A stretch of 20,702 bases of DNA from contig MNJC01000124.1 of NCBI GenBank assembly GCA_001920085.1, positions 1 through 20,702 of the forward strand, read 5' to 3'. The notes under the pieces are model-generated. The model did no database searches. It saw only the letters and a program-made list of their open reading frames with translations, and was not told the DNA's origin. The first letter of the stretch is position 1. Every line of letters starts with the position of its first letter. This document shows, in pieces, positions 16,328 through 20,702 of this stretch. A program made the position numbers and the translations under genes. Origin of the DNA: Actinobacteria bacterium 13_1_20CM_4_69_9 (GTDB lineage: Bacteria > Actinomycetota > Thermoleophilia > Gaiellales > Gaiellaceae).

Positions 16328-16765
16328 ATGAGCAAGGCGAGAGACAAGGTATTGGAACGGACCGGGAACGCCCGGCCGTATATCGAGCGCGCGCTCACGG
16401 ACGAGGATCTTCGCGACAACATCCGCAACGCCTTCGACTCCGCGCGCGAGGTCTACAACGAGCTGCTCGGCGGCCGGGGCGCGATCCCGCTCGCGACGCG
16501 CGTCGCGACGGACAAGGAGATCCAGGACCGCCTGCGCGAGGCGGTCGACGAGCTCCGCGAGGCGGCCGACCGCGTGCAGGGGAAGAGGGAGCACGGCGCA
16601 CGCAACACGACACTGCTGCTGACGGGCATCGCGCTCGGGCTGCTCTTCAACCCGGTCACGGGCGCTCAGACGCGCAAGTGGCTCTCCGACAGGCTGTTCG
16701 GGCCGACGGACGAGTTCACCTACCAGGGCGGGAACTCTGGCTTGAGCTCGTCGTCTTCGAACTAG
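16328..16765 (+). CDS. YtxH-like small membrane-associated protein
   Basis: The 145-residue product starts MSKARDKVLERTG. It has a charged, mostly helical N-terminal half (about residues 15-90, with RLREAVDELREAADRVQGKRE) that could form a coiled coil. One hydrophobic segment follows, TTLLLTGIALGLLF (about 94-107), then NPVTGAQTRKWLSDRLFG. The GLLFNPVTGAQTRKW pattern resembles the YtxH family (a glycine-rich membrane helix followed by P-x-x-G-x-x-xR), whose members are stress-related and poorly understood. The tail is Ser-rich. I chose the ATG at 16328 because of AAGGA at 16313-16317 and the loss of family-like sequence upstream; the frame is open back to 16268. Its TAG shares a CTAG with the stop of the M23 gene. 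Confidence 0.75.
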   Translation: MSKARDKVLERTGNARPYIERALTDEDLRDNIRNAFDSAREVYNELLGGRGAIPLATRVATDKEIQDRLREAVDELREAADRVQGKREHGARNTTLLLTGIALGLLFNPVTGAQTRKWLSDRLFGPTDEFTYQGGNSGLSSSSSN

Positions 16766-18168
16766 GGCACGCGCGCCGGCCGCAAGATCAGCGGCCTCAC
16801 CGCCCGCTCGAGCGAGCCGGGCACGAGCCCGTCCGCGCTCGAGATGTCCGACGCGGTCAACAGGATCGCGCCGGGCCTCGGCGCGCTGCCGATCGAGTGC
16901 AGCGGCGCCCACGCGTTGCCGCCGGCGAAGCTGACGTCCTGCAGGTGCTTCCAAGCCAGCAGGTACGTCGTCGGGTCGACCGCGCCGTCGTAGCCGAGAC
17001 CGATCAGCCCCACGGGATGGACCTCGAAGTGCAGGTGCGTGGGAGTTCCCTGCGCGTCGCCCGTGTTGCCGACGAAGCCGAGCACGTCTCCGGCGTTGAC
17101 CTTGTTGCCGTTGATCGCGAGCGGCGTGAACGCGGAGAGGTGCGCGTAGTAGAAGAGATTCCCCTGTCCGTCGCGCAGCCAGAGGCGGTTTCCCCCGACC
17201 TCGTTCCAGCCGACGGAGAAGACGGCCCCGTAGGCGATTGCGAGCACGGGTGCGCCGAGCGGGGCGAAGATGTCGTCGCCGTGGTGCCAGCCGCCTGACA
17301 CGTCGCTGCGTGCAGCTCCGAACGTATCGGTGAACGACGACGGCCCGTACACCGGGAACACGTAGCCGCCGGCGGTCAGCTTCGGGGTGACCTTCGGCGG
17401 TTCACGGACGGGAATGCCGGTGCCGGGCTCCGGCGCCGGAGCCAGCTTGGACCCCTTCGCCGTCTTCGCCTTCGCCTTGTGCGGCTTCGCCGACGTCGTC
17501 GGCGGCGGCGGCGTCGCGGGCGCCTGCGCCGCGACCTCCGCGTAGCCGACGAGGATCGTCGTCCCCGCAGGCAGCCCGTCGTGGTCGGCCGTCAGGCGGA
17601 TCTCGAGGGCGGTGATGCTGCCGTGGTAGCCGGTCGCCGCCGAGCCGCTCCCGCCGCCGGCCAACGCGGTGAGCGACCCCCAGTCGCCGAGCGCAACGGT
17701 GCCTCCCGACACCGCCTGCCCGAGCGCGACGAGACCGTTTACGCCCGAACCGGAGGTGTCGCCTTTCGCAGCGCCGGCGCGCGCGGTCGCGTGCGCCTGC
17801 GCGACGACGCTCGACGCCGTGATCTCGCCGCCGAACACGTTGAGGTTGTTGACCTCTGCAGCGGCCGTCGCACTGGTCTCGACGTCGGTGGAGGCGGATG
17901 CGCTCGCGTTCGCCGATCCGGTCGTGACGAGCGGCGCGTGAGTGGTCGGATCCTCGCCGTAGCTGAACCCCCCGCTGAAGATGACCTGATCGTTCGGCGC
18001 GGAGACCGTCTGCGTCGCGGCTCCGGTCCCCCCCGGCACGACGATGCGGATCGCCTGCGCGCGGGCGGTTGCGCCGGACGCCTGCGAGCTCTGCCACCCG
18101 GCGTCAGCCGACGCAGCAGCCAGTAGGAGCAGGGCGGCGAGGGGGGCAGCGAGGGCGCGCTTCAGCAC
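16762..18168 (-). CDS. Secreted choice-of-anchor P / M23 family metallopeptidase
   Basis: This 468-residue exported protein has a signal peptide (KRALAAPLAALLLLAAASADA, cleavage near residue 23). Residues about 30-212 are a beta-rich domain like the choice-of-anchor P family (repeated small residues, NNLNVFGGEITASSVVAQA). A Pro/Lys/Ala linker (about 215-262) follows, then an M23 (LytM-type) domain. The zinc-site residues are present: H295 and D299 in WHHGDDIFAP, and H378-L-H380 in PTHLHFE. The domain should therefore be able to cut peptidoglycan cross-links or similar Gly-rich peptides. About 85 more residues follow. The start is GTG at 18168, with CATAAT nine bases upstream. It ends tail to tail with the YtxH-like gene. 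Confidence 0.88.
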   Translation of the reverse strand: MLKRALAAPLAALLLLAAASADAGWQSSQASGATARAQAIRIVVPGGTGAATQTVSAPNDQVIFSGGFSYGEDPTTHAPLVTTGSANASASASTDVETSATAAAEVNNLNVFGGEITASSVVAQAHATARAGAAKGDTSGSGVNGLVALGQAVSGGTVALGDWGSLTALAGGGSGSAATGYHGSITALEIRLTADHDGLPAGTTILVGYAEVAAQAPATPPPPTTSAKPHKAKAKTAKGSKLAPAPEPGTGIPVREPPKVTPKLTAGGYVFPVYGPSSFTDTFGAARSDVSGGWHHGDDIFAPLGAPVLAIAYGAVFSVGWNEVGGNRLWLRDGQGNLFYYAHLSAFTPLAINGNKVNAGDVLGFVGNTGDAQGTPTHLHFEVHPVGLIGLGYDGAVDPTTYLLAWKHLQDVSFAGGNAWAPLHSIGSAPRPGAILLTASDISSADGLVPGSLERAVRPLILRPARVP

Positions 18169-18177
18169 CGGGGCTCA

Positions 18178-18183
18178 ATTATG
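18178..18183 (-). promoter_or_regulatory. Candidate -10 element of the M23 peptidase gene
   Basis: The minus strand reads CATAAT nine bases before the GTG at 18168. It matches the TATAAT consensus at five of six positions and stands out in a GC-rich region. It would give a leaderless or nearly leaderless mRNA. Confidence 0.5.
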
Positions 18184-18214
18184 CAGTCCACCGACGTTGG
18201 CAGCATCCAGGGTC

Positions 18215-19414
18215 GTGAGGCGGAGCCTGCCCGTCACCGGGTCCCACGTGGTCGACGGCCTCGCCGCGACGGCGATCGTGCTCGCCGTCGCCACGGTGAT
18301 CGGCCTGGTTGCCCTCTGGCCGCACGGCAAGATCGGCCGGTCCGGCCAGTTCGGCCCGGTCCGGACGTACGGGGCCGTCACGAAGACCGTCAAGACACGT
18401 CCGTGCCAGCTCTCCGCCTCGCACCGGTGCCGCATCGCGACCGTCGAGCTGCTCGACGGCCCGCAGAAGGGCAAGCTCGCGTCGATCACGACGGTCTCCG
18501 CCGTGGGAGCGCTGGACGTGCAACCCGGCGATCAGATCCGCGTGTACCGAAACGCCGTGCCGCCGGGAAACCCGGGGAATGCGCCGCCCTTCTCGTTCGC
18601 AGACTTCGACCGGCGCGGCGCGATGCTGTGGCTCCTCGTCGGCTTCGCCGTGCTACTCCTGCTCACAGGCCGCTTCCACGGATTGCGCGCACTCTTCGCA
18701 TTGTTCGTCAGCCTCGCGATCATCGTGGAGTTCGTCGTGCCCGCGATCCTCCATGGATCGTCGCCCTTCGCCGTCGCGCTCGTCGGCGCGTTCGCCGTGA
18801 TGCTCGTGATGATGCCCCTGTCGTACGGCTTCGGCGCGAAGGCTCTGGCGGCATGGCTCGGAACGGCCCTCAGCCTGCTGCTCGCCGCGGGACTGTCGTA
18901 TGCATTCGCGCACGTCGCCCACCTGAGCGGCGCAACGTCCGACGAGAGCGTGTACCTGGGCGCGACCGACTCGCACCTGTCGCTGCAGGGCCTGCTCGTG
19001 GCCGGAATGGTGATCGGGGCGCTGGGCGTGCTGGTCGACCTCACGGTCAGCCAGGCATCCACCGTGATCGCCCTGCGACGAGCCAATCCCTCGCTGAACT
19101 TCCGCGGCCTCTTCAGCGGCGCCCTCGAGGTCGGCCACGACCACATCGCAGCAACGGTCGCGACGCTCGTGTTCGCCTATGCCGGGGCGGCGCTCCCCGT
19201 CCTGCTGATCTTCAACGTGGGCGGCACCTCGTTCGCCGACGCCGTGAACGGCGAGGCAGTCGCCGACGAGGTGATCGCAGCCCTCGTCGGCTCGATCGGC
19301 CTCATCGCCTCGATGCCGATCACCACCGCACTTGCAGCCGTGCTCGCGCCCCGGATGTCCGACAAGCAGTTAGCGAGCGCCGAGCACACTCACGCGCACG
19401 CACACGCTCACTGA
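18215..19414 (+). CDS. YibE/F family membrane protein with His-rich C-terminus
   Basis: From the GTG at 18215 the product has 399 residues. It has an N-terminal membrane helix (VVDGLAATAIVLAVATVIGLVALW), an extracytoplasmic beta domain of about 90 residues (TRPCQLSASHRCRIATVELLDGPQKGKL), and then about seven hydrophobic segments (MLWLLVGFAVLLLLTG and others). DLTVSQASTVIALRRANP and GLFSGALEVGHDHIAATVATLVFAYAGAALP are typical of the YibE/F family, whose function is not established. The last residues are EHTHAHAHAH, a possible metal-binding tail. The start is uncertain: TTG at 18197 and GTG at 18248 are in frame, and the longer frame from 18044 would run through the divergent M23 gene. The 3' end overlaps the next gene by 7 bases. 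Confidence 0.85.
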   Translation: MRRSLPVTGSHVVDGLAATAIVLAVATVIGLVALWPHGKIGRSGQFGPVRTYGAVTKTVKTRPCQLSASHRCRIATVELLDGPQKGKLASITTVSAVGALDVQPGDQIRVYRNAVPPGNPGNAPPFSFADFDRRGAMLWLLVGFAVLLLLTGRFHGLRALFALFVSLAIIVEFVVPAILHGSSPFAVALVGAFAVMLVMMPLSYGFGAKALAAWLGTALSLLLAAGLSYAFAHVAHLSGATSDESVYLGATDSHLSLQGLLVAGMVIGALGVLVDLTVSQASTVIALRRANPSLNFRGLFSGALEVGHDHIAATVATLVFAYAGAALPVLLIFNVGGTSFADAVNGEAVADEVIAALVGSIGLIASMPITTALAAVLAPRMSDKQLASAEHTHAHAHAH

Positions 19415-20670
19415 CGGACGATGGAGGCGAAAAGCTCCTCGCGATTGCCGCCGACGTCGCGCGTGTCGATCCAGAACGGGTGGACGGCGCCGTCCGCGGC
19501 GGCGACGGCCGTATAGGCATGCTGCCGCGCGGAGTCACCGGTCGTGTCGTAGTAGCAGGCCCAGAGCTTCCCGTTGGACGCGTCGACGGCAGACGAGGGC
19601 CAGAACTGGTCGGCCTTCTTCTTCTGCGAGCCGATCGGCCCCCGCCACACCGGCCGCAGCGATCGGTCGAAGACTGCCGCGGCGACGTCCTGCGTCCGGT
19701 CGGCTCCGTTGACCCCGTACGTGACGAACACGCGCTTGGGGGCGAGGGTGATCGTCGGATTCGGGCCGAGGCATTTCACCGCCTGCTCAGGGACGACGAA
19801 CTTGCCGAACACGAGGCACGTCGCGGCCTGGTTGCCGGGGAGCGGCGCGACTCCCTGCTTCACCGTGAAGCTGCGTCCTGCGTCCGTCGAGCGGCCGATC
19901 CAGAGCCCCTTCGCGTCGACTCCGGCGAGGTAAACGACGTCGCGTGGGCCGCCCGCGATCGTGACGAGCTGAGGCTGCACGAGGCCGCGATGGACCATCA
20001 GCGGCTTCGTCCACGTGCGGCCGCCGTCGGTGCTCGAGCTCACCACCGTCGTCTGGAACTTCTTGCCGTACAGGCGCGACCACGCAACGTAGGCGCGGCC
20101 GGCCGCGTCGACGCTGATGGCCGGCTTGTCGTCGAAGCCGAACTTCGAGGTCGCGTGCGTCACGCGCCGCTCGGTCCATCTGCCTCCCGCTCCTTGCCTG
20201 CTGCCGACGACGAGGTATGGCGTCAAGTCCGTTCCGGGGATGCAGATCGACTTCTCGGTGAACGCAACGTACTGCCGGCCGGTGCGCGCGATCGCGACGG
20301 AGGGGTCGCCCCACGCGCACGTGTTCGGGTTGTGCTGCGGCCCGGCGCTCTCCGACCAGGTGCGACCGCCGTTCCGCGAGGTGTAGATGCGAATCTCGGG
20401 CTCGAGCGTCTCGTTCGATGCGCCGAAGAGGACCTTCGAGTTCGAGGGATCCGCCGCCACCGCGGCCTCCGTCTGGATTCCGGGCTGATTCGAGATGTCC
20501 TGGACCTTCGTGCCCGCGACCTTCCAGGGACTGCCGATGGGGTGCCGGTAGACGAGATACACGATCACGGCGGCAAGCGCCGTCGCGCCGAGGACGATGA
20601 CGGCTTCCCACAACAGCTTCCGGCGGGCCCGCCGGCGAGATCGGCGCTCGAGCGCGTCGGCGGTCGCCAT
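19408..20670 (-). CDS. Membrane-anchored Asp-box (BNR) beta-propeller protein
   Basis: This 420-residue protein has a basic N-terminus (RRSRRRARRK), one membrane helix (about 20-41, AVIVLGATALAAVIVYLVY) and a large outside domain. Asp-box motifs S-x-D-x-G-x-x-W/F are seen at about residues 98-105 (SRNGGRTW), 213-220 (STDGGRTW) and 261-268 (STDAGRSF), spaced as in the blades of sialidase-type six-bladed propellers. I see no obvious arginine triad or FRIP motif of true sialidases, so enzymatic activity is doubtful. A carbohydrate- or protein-binding role at the cell surface is more likely. The ATG at 20670 lies 32 bases from the window edge, so its promoter is mostly outside. It is convergent with the YibE/F gene. 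Confidence 0.82.
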   Translation of the reverse strand: MATADALERRSRRRARRKLLWEAVIVLGATALAAVIVYLVYRHPIGSPWKVAGTKVQDISNQPGIQTEAAVAADPSNSKVLFGASNETLEPEIRIYTSRNGGRTWSESAGPQHNPNTCAWGDPSVAIARTGRQYVAFTEKSICIPGTDLTPYLVVGSRQGAGGRWTERRVTHATSKFGFDDKPAISVDAAGRAYVAWSRLYGKKFQTTVVSSSTDGGRTWTKPLMVHRGLVQPQLVTIAGGPRDVVYLAGVDAKGLWIGRSTDAGRSFTVKQGVAPLPGNQAATCLVFGKFVVPEQAVKCLGPNPTITLAPKRVFVTYGVNGADRTQDVAAAVFDRSLRPVWRGPIGSQKKKADQFWPSSAVDASNGKLWACYYDTTGDSARQHAYTAVAAADGAVHPFWIDTRDVGGNREELFASIVRQ

Positions 20671-20702
20671 CGTCCGGGTTAGACGTCGCGTTTCGGCAAA
20701 AG

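Noticed and set aside
18044..18214. Longer YibE/F protein starting at 18044
   Set aside because: The extra part lies opposite the M23 signal peptide region and has no family-like or membrane sequence; it is a shadow frame.
19408..20670. True sialidase
   Set aside because: Asp boxes are present, but I cannot find a FRIP motif or a convincing arginine triad; annotated only as a BNR propeller.

Overview
The window is a GC-rich, densely packed bacterial chromosome segment with about 19 protein genes. It contains no tRNA, rRNA, CRISPR array, insertion sequence or phage gene that I can see. The protein families (actinobacterial-type GSI-beta glutamine synthetase, WYL regulator, MmpL-type exporter, choice-of-anchor P/M23 protein, YibE/F), the many GTG starts and the apparently leaderless promoters point to an actinobacterium. 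A deep lineage such as Thermoleophilia is my guess; no marker gene here proves it.

Layout. Positions 1-293 hold the C-terminus of a glutamate synthase large subunit. Facing it on the minus strand is a tight nitrogen operon, glnA - GNAT acetyltransferase - P-II protein - amt (4028 to 310), with overlapping or nearly touching reading frames. A strong intrinsic terminator lies in the glnA leader, just behind a WYL-domain regulator (5046-4138). Divergent from the regulator, across a palindromic operator-like region, are a 45-residue charged small ORF and a cupin protein. A two-gene ABC-2 exporter (5799-7447), a GC-rich hairpin and an MFS transporter (7543-8820) follow on the plus strand. On the minus strand, an MmpL-type exporter (12903-10744) is followed by a fused RmlA-RmlC enzyme and RmlD (to 8791). 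Divergent from that is a small-heat-shock-protein/Lon pair (12939-15847). The right part holds a lipoprotein, a YtxH-like protein, a secreted M23 peptidase-like protein, a YibE/F membrane protein and a membrane-anchored Asp-box propeller protein.

How the genes work together. The left 4 kb covers ammonium uptake and assimilation (Amt, P-II, GS, GOGAT). Two regulatory tyrosines are absent: the adenylylation tyrosine of GS is replaced by Trp, and the T-loop Tyr51 of P-II is replaced by Phe. A phosphinothricin-acetyltransferase-like enzyme sits inside this operon. The rml genes make or modify a deoxysugar nucleotide and are co-directional with a lipid-type exporter, suggesting export of a glycosylated envelope lipid. 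Hsp20 and Lon form a protein-quality-control pair.

Two organisational themes recur. Convergent neighbours overlap tail to tail in four of five cases. Several first genes have a -10-like hexamer only 6-9 nt before the start codon, suggesting leaderless mRNAs.
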